Virus record (IMG/VR): IMGVR_UViG_3300042691_025458
Location: 1 to 32,772 of that record
Length of the DNA: 32,772 bases
Strand: one strand, 5' to 3'
Source: a virus
How positions within the stretch are numbered: position 1 is the first letter of the stretch; every line of letters begins with the position of its first letter. This document shows, in pieces, positions 14,704 through 22,357 of this stretch. The notes below the pieces were generated by a model. It ran no database searches and had not been told where the DNA came from. It was given only the letters and a program-made list of their open reading frames with translations. Position numbers and translations under genes: made by a program.

Positions 14704-17435
14704 CTGACGGACTCCCCCCTGGGTTCAAACTAGTTGAGCCTGATGCCGGCCTGCCGCGTGGGTTCAAGCTTCTGCCTCAGACGCCGGCGCCCCCGCAAGA
14801 CTTGGCCATTGCAAGCAAACAGGATCTGCGTGCAGAGGCCATGTTCCCTGGGGCATCCGTTGACCCGTTTGGGCGCCCGCTTGATATGGGTCTTGAACGG
14901 CAAACAGAAGATGCCCGGATTCGGGAGCGGCAAGTGTACCGGCAGGCTGGCGAACAGCAGTTGCGGCAGGGGAACATCAGGATCGGTGAGGCCCCATTGC
15001 AGGCCCGCATCGAGTCTGGCCTTGGGATGTCCCGTCTCAGTGGCTACCGGGCTGCTTTGGGTCCAGATTTCGAGGTCAAAGAGATCGAGACTGAGGGGCC
15101 TTACAAAGGCGAGATCGTTTACCGGCGCAAAGGCGAGCCCACCTTCCAGACCGTCAGGGATCCTGAGTTCCTTGGCAAGCCAATGGACTTTGCGGCTCGG
15201 GCGCGTGACATCCAGTCGGTGCAGAAGACAGCGGTTCCTGAGCTTCTTGGAACGGCCGGTGGGATGGCGGCAGTGGCGTTGCCAGAGGGCATGGCTCCAT
15301 TGCTTGGCCCCATTGCGCGCACTGCGCTTGGCGCGTTTGGCGGTCGCATGTTCGGGGAGACACAGCGACTCAGAGAGGGTCAGAGCAAAGGCATCGTCTC
15401 TCCTGACGATCCTGTCATTACTGAGGCGGCAAAGCTCGGTATGGAGCAGGGGCTTTGGGAGGCCGGCGGTGTCGCGGCCCTTAGCCTCTTCCGTGCTCTT
15501 GCCGGCCGTGGCATCCCTGACATGCAGGGCATTACCCAAAGGGACATCCAGGACGCGTTGGCTCGCATCCGATCCAAGGTGGGCGATGAGGGCGCCAGGC
15601 TGGCGAGCATAGGCGACGTTCTCGCTGAGATGGGGCGCACGAATGCGGCCAACCTGTTCAAGTCGGTTGAAGAGAAGATTGCTCGCACCGCACGCGCCCC
15701 GTCCAACCGTGAGTTCGCGGAACGGGGGGCGCAGAAGGAGCAGTTTGTCGGCGGGCGTCTTGGCGGTGAACTCCCAGAGGGAATTGCTCGTCCTGGCGTC
15801 GATGTCGAGCAGCTTGGGCGCCAGGTCGAGGCGGCGGCTCCTGGGATAGAGCAGTTCACGCAGCAAGCGCAGCAGATCGGAGGGCGTCCTGGCGTTGCTC
15901 CTCGAGAGTTGGCGACCGGCATCCAAGAGACGGCACTTGCAGCGGAGAAGGCGGCTCAAGCGCCGATCCAGGCCGGATACAAGGCGATTGAGGCACAGGT
16001 CGGCGGCTTGCAAGCGCCTGCGACTGCAACGGGTGAACTTGCCGAGAGTTTGCGGGCTGGATATCAGACGCGCCTTTTCCCCAATCTCTCAAGCGACTCG
16101 CGATCGGCTGTCAACTCGGCGGTGGATCGTCTTTACGAGACCGTGCCGGATCCTGCCAACCCGACAAAGGAAATCCGTCAACTTGCGCCGGTTACCTATC
16201 GGCAGCTTGATGATGCGATCAGCGACATCCGCACAGCGATCCGCAAGAAGCTGAAGGGGGAGTGGACCGGAGAACTGCGCGAGCTTGAATCGATCGAGAG
16301 GGCTCTTCTCAAGGATCGCGACGATCTGTTGCGGCAGGCCGGCGGCGACGACCTAGTGAAGAGCAATTACGATCTTGACGCAGATTGGCGCCGCACGAAG
16401 GACATCTTCCGGCGCGGGGACTTTGCGGATGCTTTCCGCGTGAAGGCGACTGAGGCGCGCGCGATCACCGCTGAGAACTTCCTCCAGGAATTGGCTCTCG
16501 ACAAGGACACGGCGTCGGCCATGCTGCCGTATCTGACGGATCCGCAAAAGCGGGAGATCCGTGCGTTGATGGTTGCGCGGTTGTCTGATCTGGCCCAGGT
16601 CTACGGCAAGGCGACGAACCGTGAAATCGGTCAGGCTGCGGTCGAAAAGGTTCTGATGCAGGCAGACTCGCCATTCCCGGTCTTCTTCAACCGTTCGGAG
16701 ATCGATGGGCTGATCAAGGGCGGGCAGTTGCAGCGCACCCGCAAGCTGCTGGGAGTCGAGGACAGACAGGATTTCAGCGGCTGGTTCAATGACTTCTACA
16801 AGGAGCAGAACACCAGTGCGGCCAAGGCTCTGTACAAGCGTTTGGGTGCTAACCCTGCCCTCGCCGACACCGTGCGTGGCTTGACCAGGCAGCGGTTGTA
16901 CGACGAGATTGCGATGGAGGGGCCGCAGAAGGGGACGAAGATCCTGGACATGGATGCTTTTGACAAGCTCATGCAGGACGACAAGAAGCTGCTGTTCTTG
17001 CAGCAGACGCTTGGATCTGACTTCCCCGCCCGTATGCGTGTTGTGGCGGATGCGACGACCGCTCTGTTCCCCAAGTTTGCGCCGCTGAACCTTGGTGAGA
17101 AAGAGATCGCAGACGCGACGGTCAAAGGACAACTCGTCGGCGCAGCGCGAGCCGTTTTGGGTCCGTTGAGCCCGATGCAACGTAGGATCACCTACGCCAC
17201 GCAGCTTGCTGACGCAGATACCAAGCAGCGGATCGCCCGCGCCATTCTCGACCCTGAGTACTTCGGCCGGATTCTCGAGGCTAGCCGATCAACGGCTGGC
17301 AGTCGTGCGACCGCTGCCGGAATCGGCGCCATCCTGAGCGAAAAGAACAACATGCTCGACCAGGATCAGGACACCTGGTTGACGCAAATCCCGACGATTG
17401 CGGGCAATGCCTATCAACGCATGAGAGGAGACTGA
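14700..17435 (+). CDS. Large internal virion (ejection) protein, 911 aa
   Basis: I chose ATG at 14700, which overlaps the previous stop (ATGA) and has GGAG at 14688-14691; ATG at 14685 lies inside the previous gene. The N-terminus holds two copies of a short motif, L-P-P-G-F-K-L-V and L-P-R-G-F-K-L-L. I have seen this motif at the starts of large environmental phage virion proteins. A glycine/alanine hydrophobic stretch lies near residues 180-215 (G-M-A-A-V-A-L-P-E-G), and the rest is long helical and charged. It is the largest of the three proteins after the nozzle, like T7 gp16. No transglycosylase catalytic motif is recognised. The DNA-ejection role is inferred from size and order. Confidence 0.7.
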   Translation: MTDGLPPGFKLVEPDAGLPRGFKLLPQTPAPPQDLAIASKQDLRAEAMFPGASVDPFGRPLDMGLERQTEDARIRERQVYRQAGEQQLRQGNIRIGEAPLQARIESGLGMSRLSGYRAALGPDFEVKEIETEGPYKGEIVYRRKGEPTFQTVRDPEFLGKPMDFAARARDIQSVQKTAVPELLGTAGGMAAVALPEGMAPLLGPIARTALGAFGGRMFGETQRLREGQSKGIVSPDDPVITEAAKLGMEQGLWEAGGVAALSLFRALAGRGIPDMQGITQRDIQDALARIRSKVGDEGARLASIGDVLAEMGRTNAANLFKSVEEKIARTARAPSNREFAERGAQKEQFVGGRLGGELPEGIARPGVDVEQLGRQVEAAAPGIEQFTQQAQQIGGRPGVAPRELATGIQETALAAEKAAQAPIQAGYKAIEAQVGGLQAPATATGELAESLRAGYQTRLFPNLSSDSRSAVNSAVDRLYETVPDPANPTKEIRQLAPVTYRQLDDAISDIRTAIRKKLKGEWTGELRELESIERALLKDRDDLLRQAGGDDLVKSNYDLDADWRRTKDIFRRGDFADAFRVKATEARAITAENFLQELALDKDTASAMLPYLTDPQKREIRALMVARLSDLAQVYGKATNREIGQAAVEKVLMQADSPFPVFFNRSEIDGLIKGGQLQRTRKLLGVEDRQDFSGWFNDFYKEQNTSAAKALYKRLGANPALADTVRGLTRQRLYDEIAMEGPQKGTKILDMDAFDKLMQDDKKLLFLQQTLGSDFPARMRVVADATTALFPKFAPLNLGEKEIADATVKGQLVGAARAVLGPLSPMQRRITYATQLADADTKQRIARAILDPEYFGRILEASRSTAGSRATAAGIGAILSEKNNMLDQDQDTWLTQIPTIAGNAYQRMRGD

Positions 17436-17436
17436 G

Positions 17437-17601
17437 ATGAAGAAGCAGATGAAAGGGCCGGCTAAGGTCGATAGGGTCATGGGCGAGTACAAGCGCGGCA
17501 CCCTCCATTCCGGCAAGGACGGCCCGGTGGTAAAGAAGCGTGGGCAGGCGATCGCCATTGCCTTGTCGGAGGCCGGTATGGCCAAGAAACGGAGGAAGTG
17601 A
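17437..17601 (+). CDS. Small basic protein, DUF6496-like
   Basis: ATG at 17437 lies one base after the previous stop with AGAGGAGA at 17423-17430 as ribosome-binding site. The 54-aa product has V-M-G-E-Y-K-R-G-T-L-H-S-G-K-D-G, then a Q-A-I-A-I-A-L-S-E-A-G core, with a Lys/Arg-rich end. This is the signature I associate with DUF6496, small proteins widespread in phages and bacteria, function unknown. It overlaps the next gene by one base (TGATG). The family name is from memory and should be searched. Confidence 0.8.
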   Translation: MKKQMKGPAKVDRVMGEYKRGTLHSGKDGPVVKKRGQAIAIALSEAGMAKKRRK

Positions 17602-17747
17602 TGCCTGGACACTACGGCAAGATGGACAAGAAGAAGTCGGGCGGGGCGAAGGTCAGCATGAGCTACCCCACCGGCACGACCAATTCGGCCAAGGTTTCGC
17701 TGTCGGCGCAGAAGACGAACCCGGCGAAGCGCAACAAGAAGGCCTGA
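17601..17747 (+). CDS. Small basic protein, 48 aa
   Basis: ATG at 17601 overlaps the preceding TGA, with AGGAAG just upstream at 17592-17597. The 48-aa product begins M-P-G-H-Y-G-K-M and is Lys/Ser/Gly-rich with S-A-K-V-S-L-S-A-Q-K-T-N-P and a basic tail. There is no hydrophobic segment. It pairs with the DUF6496-like gene, as similar small genes pair at 1035-1443. The function is unknown; virion packaging or nucleic-acid binding would fit the charge. Confidence 0.65.
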   Translation: MPGHYGKMDKKKSGGAKVSMSYPTGTTNSAKVSLSAQKTNPAKRNKKA

Positions 17748-17748
17748 T

Positions 17749-18633
17749 ATGCCCGCCCTGTCGAAAGCCTCCTTGAAGGCGCTGTGGACGAACTTCTTCC
17801 AGCCCACCAGTGCCGACTTTGCAGACCTGATCTCCTCCTGGACCGATTACTACGCCGGCCTTGAGACGCTCGGGGCTGCGGTGAGCGGTGGATCGACAGG
17901 GCTGGCAAACTTCACCTCGCCAAGCTCGATCTCTTTCATTTCCCTGGGCGATACGGGTTCTAGCCTGATCTCGACCAGTGTGGCTTCGTCGGCCAGGTCT
18001 GTCCTGGGTCTGGGAACGCTTGCTGTTCTCGACTCGGTGTCGGCCGGGAACGTCGGCACGGATAGCGTTGGGACGGCGGCGATCATCGACCAGAACGTGA
18101 CGCTGGCCAAGTTGGCGCGCGTTGGCACGACCGGGCAGTCCCTTATCAGCGGTGGAGCGGCTGCGAGTCCTGCATACGGGTGGACCGGACTGGTGCAGCG
18201 TGTCGAGACGAAGAGTTCGGCTGTGGTCAGCGGCACGGCACAGATCCCCCTAGACGACACTATCCCTCAAGTGACTGAGGGGACGCAGTTTCTTGCGGTG
18301 ACGATCACTCCTCGATCGGCCAGCAGTACGTTGCTGGTGCGCGCCAATGTCTTTTTCTCGTCGGTCAACAACGTCGTCGTGACCGGGGCGATCCACACTG
18401 CGTCGTCGGCCGATGCGATCGCTGCTGTAGGAACGACCATTGGTGCAGCGGCCGATGGCGTGCTTACGATTGAGCACACGTTCGTCGCAGCAACGGTCGC
18501 AGCTATCCCGGTGCAGTTGCGGCTTGGGGGCAGTGGGGCGACGACGATCCACATGAACGGCAGTTCCGCTGGTGCTCGGCGGTTTGGTGGCGTAGCTGCA
18601 TCGATTCTTTCGGTTTCGGAGATTGCGTCATGA
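17749..18633 (+). CDS. Fibre-like protein with shared N-terminal module, 294 aa
   Basis: ATG at 17749 follows the upstream stop by one base. Residues 4-52 carry L-S-K-A-S-L-K-x-x-W...F-x-P-T-S-A-D-F-A-D-L-I-S-S-W-T-D-Y, then L-E-T-L and A-V-S-G-G-S-T-G. This closely matches the start of the next gene and, in shorter form, the gene at 8906. The body is Ser/Thr/Ala/Val-rich and beta-prone, with an L-A-R-V-G-T-T-G-Q-S-L-I-S-G-G segment typical of fibre-like virion proteins. Host-contact or decoration function is inferred. It overlaps the next gene by four bases. Confidence 0.7.
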   Translation: MPALSKASLKALWTNFFQPTSADFADLISSWTDYYAGLETLGAAVSGGSTGLANFTSPSSISFISLGDTGSSLISTSVASSARSVLGLGTLAVLDSVSAGNVGTDSVGTAAIIDQNVTLAKLARVGTTGQSLISGGAAASPAYGWTGLVQRVETKSSAVVSGTAQIPLDDTIPQVTEGTQFLAVTITPRSASSTLLVRANVFFSSVNNVVVTGAIHTASSADAIAAVGTTIGAAADGVLTIEHTFVAATVAAIPVQLRLGGSGATTIHMNGSSAGARRFGGVAASILSVSEIAS

Positions 18634-19403
18634 CGGCACTCAGCAAAGCGACGCTGAAGAACATCTGGAAGGCTCGGTTCCAGCCCCAAGCGAGCGACTT
18701 CGCGAACCTGATCGACTCCTGGACTGACTACAGCGTCCCCCTTGAGACCCTGGCTGAGGCGGTATCTGGCGGCTCTGTTGGGGTTCCGCTGTACACCTCG
18801 GCTGCGAGCGTGACGATGGTAGCGGCATCTGCGGCTGCTGTTGCCGGCATCCCGATCTTCACCGGATCCCCTTCGGTAGGTGCTATGCCGATAGGGTCAC
18901 AGATGTTCTACGCCACAAGGTTTGCCGGCGGCAGTTTCTTCACCATGCAGTCTGTTGGTGCCGCCAGTCCTACTGTTTTCGCCAACACAGGTCTTTACCT
19001 CACGACCTACCAAGGCTCTGCCGGCACGATCTTCAGCAACTTCATCAATGCTGAAATGTCTCGCGGAACACCGGCTGCGCCGCTTGCTGTTCCGACGAGT
19101 ACGAACGTTTTGCAAATAAGGGCAATCGCGCAGGGGGATTTATCCGGATTAACCGGGGCCGAGATTCGGGCAAGGACTGTCTCCGCAACGTCTGCGGCGG
19201 CGAACATCGAGTTCATGTTCTACATTGCAGACAATGTCACTGGGGCGACCAGTGAGCGCCAGATGCGTATCCGAAAGGGCGCCGTGAACTTCGAGCCAAA
19301 GGTCTCTGCCATTGCCACTCCTGTGGCCGGCGACGTGTACTACGACAGCGGGACCAACAAGCTGCGTTGTTGGGACGGGACTTCTTGGAACGATCTCTTT
19401 TGA
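18630..19403 (+). CDS. Fibre-like protein with shared N-terminal module, 257 aa
   Basis: ATG at 18630 overlaps the previous stop (ATGA). The N-terminus repeats the module of the upstream gene almost residue for residue (L-S-K-A-T-L-K-x-x-W, S-D-F-A-N-L-I-D-S-W-T-D-Y, L-E-T-L-x-E-A-V-S-G-G-S). The rest is beta-rich and different. It ends with D-V-Y-Y-D-S-G-T-N-K-L-R-C-W-D-G followed by T-S-W, a common terminal motif in phage fibre and appendage proteins. It probably arose by duplication of the neighbour followed by replacement of the distal part. Receptor-binding is plausible but not shown. Confidence 0.75.
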   Translation: MTALSKATLKNIWKARFQPQASDFANLIDSWTDYSVPLETLAEAVSGGSVGVPLYTSAASVTMVAASAAAVAGIPIFTGSPSVGAMPIGSQMFYATRFAGGSFFTMQSVGAASPTVFANTGLYLTTYQGSAGTIFSNFINAEMSRGTPAAPLAVPTSTNVLQIRAIAQGDLSGLTGAEIRARTVSATSAAANIEFMFYIADNVTGATSERQMRIRKGAVNFEPKVSAIATPVAGDVYYDSGTNKLRCWDGTSWNDLF

Positions 19404-19409
19404 GGACGA

Positions 19410-19655
19410 ATGATGCCAAACGATCGCGACCTCGGTCGCCTTGAAGGCCGGCTGGACGAGTTCATCGAGGCGCGGGTGGCTAGAGACAAGCGCACAGACG
19501 AGAGGTTTGACCGGCTCGAGGGCAAGGTCCAGGAGCTTCTTGATGCGGCCAACATGGGCAAGGGCGCGTGGTGGTTCGGCCTCAAGGTCGGTGGGGCCTT
19601 GGTTGCGCTCGCGTCTGGGTTCGTTTGGATGTTCGACAAGATCCGGTGGCACTGA
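19410..19655 (+). CDS. Holin-like or lysis-associated membrane protein, one TM
   Basis: ATG at 19410 (or 19413) follows GAGGACG at 19403-19409. The 81-aa product has a charged amphipathic coiled coil (about residues 5-46, R-L-E-G-R-L-D-E-F and R-F-D-R-L-E-G-K-V). One hydrophobic helix follows (about 53-74, W-W-F-G-L-K-V-G-G-A-L-V-A-L), then a short basic tail. This coil-plus-one-helix layout resembles XhlA-type lysis proteins. It overlaps the 3TM holin gene by one base, which supports a lysis role as holin, antiholin or accessory. An unrelated small membrane protein is the alternative. Confidence 0.6.
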   Translation: MMPNDRDLGRLEGRLDEFIEARVARDKRTDERFDRLEGKVQELLDAANMGKGAWWFGLKVGGALVALASGFVWMFDKIRWH

Positions 19656-20053
19656 TGTTGGCTGCTCTTCTCCCAGTTCTCGGCCCCATCCTCGGCCAGG
19701 TCGCCAAGTCGGTCTTCCCGAATGCAGAGGATGAGATCCGCCGGCTTGAGATCCAGGCTCGGATGCAGGAAGCCCTGATCGCCAACCAGGCGCAGATCGA
19801 GGCTGCGGCAGCGGATGTGATCCGCACGGAGGCGCAGGGAGAGTCCTGGCTGCAACGCAACTGGCGCCCGCTGACGATGATGGTCTTTGTCGGACTGATC
19901 GTCGGCAAGTGGCTTGGTTACACTGCCCCAGGGGTTTCGGAGGCCCTGGAGCTACGTCTTCTTGGGTTGATCGAGATCGGCTTGGGCGGCTACGTGATCG
20001 GCAGGAGCGTCGAGAAGGTCGCCCCGGTGATTGCCGGCGCCCTCAAGAAGTAG
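19655..20053 (+). CDS. 3TM holin, GTA-holin family (PF11351-like)
   Basis: ATG at 19655 overlaps the previous stop (TGATG), giving 132 aa. Three hydrophobic segments are seen: near the N-terminus (L-A-A-L-L-P-V-L-G-P-I-L-G), in the middle (P-L-T-M-M-V-F-V-G-L-I-V-G-K-W) and near the C-terminus (L-G-L-I-E-I-G-L-G-G-Y-V-I-G). The segment E-S-W-L-Q-R-N-W-R-P-L-T is the hallmark of the holin family described for gene transfer agents and many alphaproteobacterial prophages. Such holins make inner-membrane holes for the endolysin. It ends in an 11-bp tail-to-tail overlap with the M15 endolysin gene on the other strand. Confidence 0.85.
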   Translation: MLAALLPVLGPILGQVAKSVFPNAEDEIRRLEIQARMQEALIANQAQIEAAAADVIRTEAQGESWLQRNWRPLTMMVFVGLIVGKWLGYTAPGVSEALELRLLGLIEIGLGGYVIGRSVEKVAPVIAGALKK

Positions 20054-20423
20054 GGTAGCTCCACACGGCCGGCGTCGGCCTCGTATCGACGTGCAGGAAC
20101 CTTTTCTCGGCTGGCCCCGTCTGTCTCACCCCGATGCCAGTAAACCCGATCGATAGGGCGAGCCTGAGCAGCTTGTAGGCTTCCTCTCCGCTCACCAGGA
20201 GATCAGCGGCCTTCCCTTTCGTGTGCCACCCAGGAGTTGGTTTTACGGCCTCTGATGGGTGGGAAGGGTCTCGGAAGGCAGATGACACCTTGATCGGCTT
20301 TCCGTGCGCCAGACGCAGCGAATCAAGCATCAGCATGAACGTTGGATCCATCTCGCACTTGCCGGTCCAACTGCACGACATCTCGGTCCGCGTGAAGAAC
20401 TGGTGGTTCCAGGGTTCTTTCAT
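20043..20423 (-). CDS. Endolysin, peptidase M15 family (M15_3-like)
   Basis: ATG at 20423 overlaps the upstream gene's stop (ATGA) and has GGAGGG just before it. The 126-aa protein has the M15 zinc ligands: H67 (in G-W-H-T-K-G-K-A-A-D), D74 in the same motif, and H111 in R-F-L-H-V-D-T-R-P. S-S-A-F-R-D precedes them, as usual in the fold. These enzymes cleave D-Ala or L-Ala-D-Glu bonds in peptidoglycan and act as phage endolysins. No signal peptide is seen, so it would need the holin. It lies on the opposite strand to the holins, which is unusual for a lysis pair. Confidence 0.9.
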   Translation of the reverse strand: MKEPWNHQFFTRTEMSCSWTGKCEMDPTFMLMLDSLRLAHGKPIKVSSAFRDPSHPSEAVKPTPGWHTKGKAADLLVSGEEAYKLLRLALSIGFTGIGVRQTGPAEKRFLHVDTRPTPAVWSYPTS

Positions 20424-20686
20424 TTGACCCTCCATATTCTGATCCCTGATGCCATTTTCCTGGCCACGTAGAGGCGATCCAGCCGCTTTTTCTTCGCCCA
20501 GTTATTCGCGCCCATTTGAACGTTCGACGCGGTTGTAGTTCTCTGGACTACGACTGAATCGCCTACCTCGAGTGGTTCGTATTTCGCTCTGTTGTACCTA
20601 ACCTGGATCTTAGGCAGTAAGCTTGCTTCGAGCGAACGTCGCCAGGTCTCGAATGTCAGGTGCGGTGGACACTCGGATGATTTCAT
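20420..20686 (-). CDS. Conserved-looking small phage protein, about 88 aa (start uncertain)
   Basis: The frame runs to a stop overlapping the endolysin start. ATG at 20686 gives 88 aa but overlaps the upstream gene by 77 bases and lacks a clear ribosome-binding site; a non-ATG start nearer 20610 is possible. The C-terminal half is convincing: V-G-D-S-V-V-V-Q-R is followed by a N-N-W-A-K-K-K-R segment and G-I-R-I-W-R-V-K. It is positively charged and resembles small phage nucleic-acid-binding proteins in layout, but no family is recognised. Confidence 0.6.
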   Translation of the reverse strand: MKSSECPPHLTFETWRRSLEASLLPKIQVRYNRAKYEPLEVGDSVVVQRTTTASNVQMGANNWAKKKRLDRLYVARKMASGIRIWRVK

Positions 20687-20828
20687 CAAGCGCCGCAGCC
20701 GCAAGTTGTATCGCCGCTTTGCGCTCGAGATCTGCGACTGCCAGAGCCGCCACAGCCGGCCGTTGCTTTGGCGGTCGCCCCCGGCGTCGGGGCGGATCCG
20801 CAATATGTGTCTGGGCATCTGTGGTCAT
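20610..20828 (-). CDS. Small protein with AT-hook-like motif, 72 aa
   Basis: ATG at 20828 overlaps the preceding gene's stop (ATGA) and has GAGGGAAA upstream; an ATG at 20864 would overlap that gene by 40 bases. Residues 12-24 hold P-P-R-R-R-G-R-P-P-K-Q-R-P, with the R-G-R-P core of an AT-hook, which binds the minor groove of AT-rich DNA. The rest is an Ala-rich helical region (D-L-E-R-K-A-A-I-Q-L-A-A-A). Its job is unknown. Local DNA binding in replication or packaging is inferred. Confidence 0.75.
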   Translation of the reverse strand: MTTDAQTHIADPPRRRGRPPKQRPAVAALAVADLERKAAIQLAAAALDEIIRVSTAPDIRDLATFARSKLTA

Positions 20829-21145
20829 ATTTTCCCTCGTCGGTTTGCACTCATGGTTTGCCAAGCGTCGATGACACGCTCGCGCCAGGCTCTTTCGTGT
20901 CGGAGACGTTCAGAATCAAGAAACGCCCGACGCTTCTCCTCAAGCGCCTTTCGGTAGGCCTCCGACGCATATGCGGTGGCTTCTCGATCGGCTGCTCGCG
21001 GGAGTTCGCACTTGAGGTATTCGTGTGCATGCACGGTCCTCAGATAATCTTCCGCGAAATCATAGTCGGCTCGGGCGATCGCGGCCTTCTCGCCCAGCCC
21101 TTCCAGAACGGTCAGATGCCGCTCGATGTCGTCGTCTGTGAGCAT
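20825..21145 (-). CDS. Conserved phage protein, helical, 106 aa
   Basis: ATG at 21145 overlaps the upstream stop (TGATG). The product is highly charged and helical: D-D-D-I-E-R-H-L near the start, Y-R-K-A-L-E-E-K-R in the middle and an E-R-V-I-D-A-W-Q-T-M-S-A-N-R-R end. The W-x-x-x-x-A/S-N-R tail is familiar from small phage proteins of unknown function. There are no membrane or catalytic features. It neighbours the SSB-like and recombination genes, so a role in that cassette is possible but not shown. Confidence 0.75.
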   Translation of the reverse strand: MLTDDDIERHLTVLEGLGEKAAIARADYDFAEDYLRTVHAHEYLKCELPRAADREATAYASEAYRKALEEKRRAFLDSERLRHERAWRERVIDAWQTMSANRRGKI

Positions 21146-21396
21146 CAGAACGGCACGTCGTCATCAAGCCCAGAGGGCGGGTCGTGCCGGATCGGCTTGT
21201 CGTCTTCCTTCCGCTCGCGAGGCGGGAACAGGCTGATCGACAGCTTCCCATCCTCCGATCGGGTGAGCGGCATATAGTCCAGGTACAGCGTGTAGCCACC
21301 AGCCTTGTTGGGCATGGCGATCCCGACCTTGCTCCAGTAGGTCTTGCCGCTGCGCGGGTTCTTGATCCCGTGCATGGCGTCCAGGCGTTCAGCCAT
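21145..21396 (-). CDS. SSB-like small protein with acidic C-terminal tail
   Basis: ATG at 21396 overlaps the previous gene by 8 bases and is preceded by GGAGA. The 83-aa product has K-N-P-R-S-G-K-T-Y-W-S-K-V-G followed by A-M-P-N-K-A-G-G-Y-T-L-Y-L-D, a short beta-type domain common in phage and plasmid small proteins. It ends in G-L-D-D-D-V-P-F, which matches the conserved D-D-D-I-P-F tail of single-stranded DNA-binding proteins that recruits partner proteins. It is far shorter than normal SSB, and an OB fold cannot be confirmed. The neighbouring Erf and exonuclease genes support a recombination role. Confidence 0.7.
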   Translation of the reverse strand: MAERLDAMHGIKNPRSGKTYWSKVGIAMPNKAGGYTLYLDYMPLTRSEDGKLSISLFPPRERKEDDKPIRHDPPSGLDDDVPF

Positions 21397-21721
21397 TTTG
21401 GTTCTCCATCAATTGCATCACCTTTTTCGTCGCCTCGGGCGAAAGACAGTCCACCGTCTCGTCATGCCAGTCGATCGCCGCGATCGAAAACGGCTTCACG
21501 GTCTGCCCCGTCTTTTCAAGCAGATGCCGCAGGATCGACTCCATGTCCTCCCTCAATTGCTGCTTCCTTTCCTCGAGGGTTGCAATCGAGTGACCAAGCT
21601 CGTCCATCGCGGCGTTAAGCGCCCTGAGCGTAAGCTTGTGGAGCGGCGCCAGTTGCGAGAGGTCGTAACGGGTTCCGTCTGCCATCGCCTGTTCTGCGAT
21701 CAATTGTGCCGGCGCCTTCAT
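21389..21721 (-). CDS. Hypothetical helical protein, 110 aa
   Basis: ATG at 21721 overlaps the Erf gene's stop (ATGA). The product has a central coiled-coil-like helix (L-E-E-R-K-Q-Q-L-R-E-D-M-E-S-I-L-R) and a C-terminal half with W-H-D-E-T-V-D-C-L. No family is recognised. It lies between the Erf annealing protein and the SSB-like protein in one operon, so it may serve the recombination complex, but only position suggests this. Confidence 0.7.
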   Translation of the reverse strand: MKAPAQLIAEQAMADGTRYDLSQLAPLHKLTLRALNAAMDELGHSIATLEERKQQLREDMESILRHLLEKTGQTVKPFSIAAIDWHDETVDCLSPEATKKVMQLMENQNG

Positions 21722-22356
21722 GAGTTGAACTCCGCGATCCGCTTGTCCTTCTCGGCCATGAGGGCGTCATAGCCCGCTGCGCTGGCGGTCTGGACGAGTT
21801 TGAGCGCCTCCTTCTCCTTGAGCAGGATCTCGGCCACGGAGATCGCGTCAGGTGCCTCCTGGATCGCCGTCTTGAGGCGCACAAACTCCTCGCGCGCCCC
21901 AGGAGCCTTCTGTTTCTGCGGGGCCTTGTCCTTCACCGCCTCGACCTTGTTGCCATCGGCGGCATTGGCGTCGTCGTCCTCTTCTGCCGCAAGGCCAAAG
22001 AAGCTGGACACTTGATAGCGGCGGGCGAAGGTAATGATCGAACCCATTTCCTGCATCTTCACGACCTTGGCTTGGTCGAGCGGCATACAGGTGCTGATCA
22101 TCCCGCCGGCACTATGACAGAGCCGCAGGCACATCACTATGCCCTCCGGTGTGCGCTCGAGCGTTTGCGTGAGCGACAGCCCGTTGTCGGACAGCGGCTT
22201 GCGGATGCCGTCAAGGATCGAGTCCAGCGTCGCATAGCTGAACTTGTACGTCCCGCGATCGGACTTCACGGTGACTTCCCGGTTCTTCACCGGGTTCTGC
22301 ATCTGCCCCTGCGCTTTGGCCAGGGCGGCATACAGGGCTGCGTTCGGATCGGTCAT
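21718..22356 (-). CDS. erf-like: Erf-family single-strand annealing protein (PF04404)
   Basis: ATG at 22356 is preceded by AAGGGGA, and the gene lies one base after the exonuclease. The 212-aa product shows the Erf-family pattern. Residues 37-64 hold Y-K-F-S-Y-A-T-L-D-S-I-L, then I-R-K-P-L-S-D-N-G-L-S-L-T-Q. Residues 105-131 hold G-S-I-I-T-F-A-R-R-Y and an S-S-F-F-G-L-A-A-E-E-D-D-D run. Erf proteins form rings on ssDNA and anneal complementary strands. Together with the upstream exonuclease this forms a Red-like recombination pair. The C-terminal third (E-A-P-D-A-I-S-V-A-E-I) is a separate helical region. Confidence 0.9.
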   Translation of the reverse strand: MTDPNAALYAALAKAQGQMQNPVKNREVTVKSDRGTYKFSYATLDSILDGIRKPLSDNGLSLTQTLERTPEGIVMCLRLCHSAGGMISTCMPLDQAKVVKMQEMGSIITFARRYQVSSFFGLAAEEDDDANAADGNKVEAVKDKAPQKQKAPGAREEFVRLKTAIQEAPDAISVAEILLKEKEALKLVQTASAAGYDALMAEKDKRIAEFNS

Positions 22357-22357
22357 C

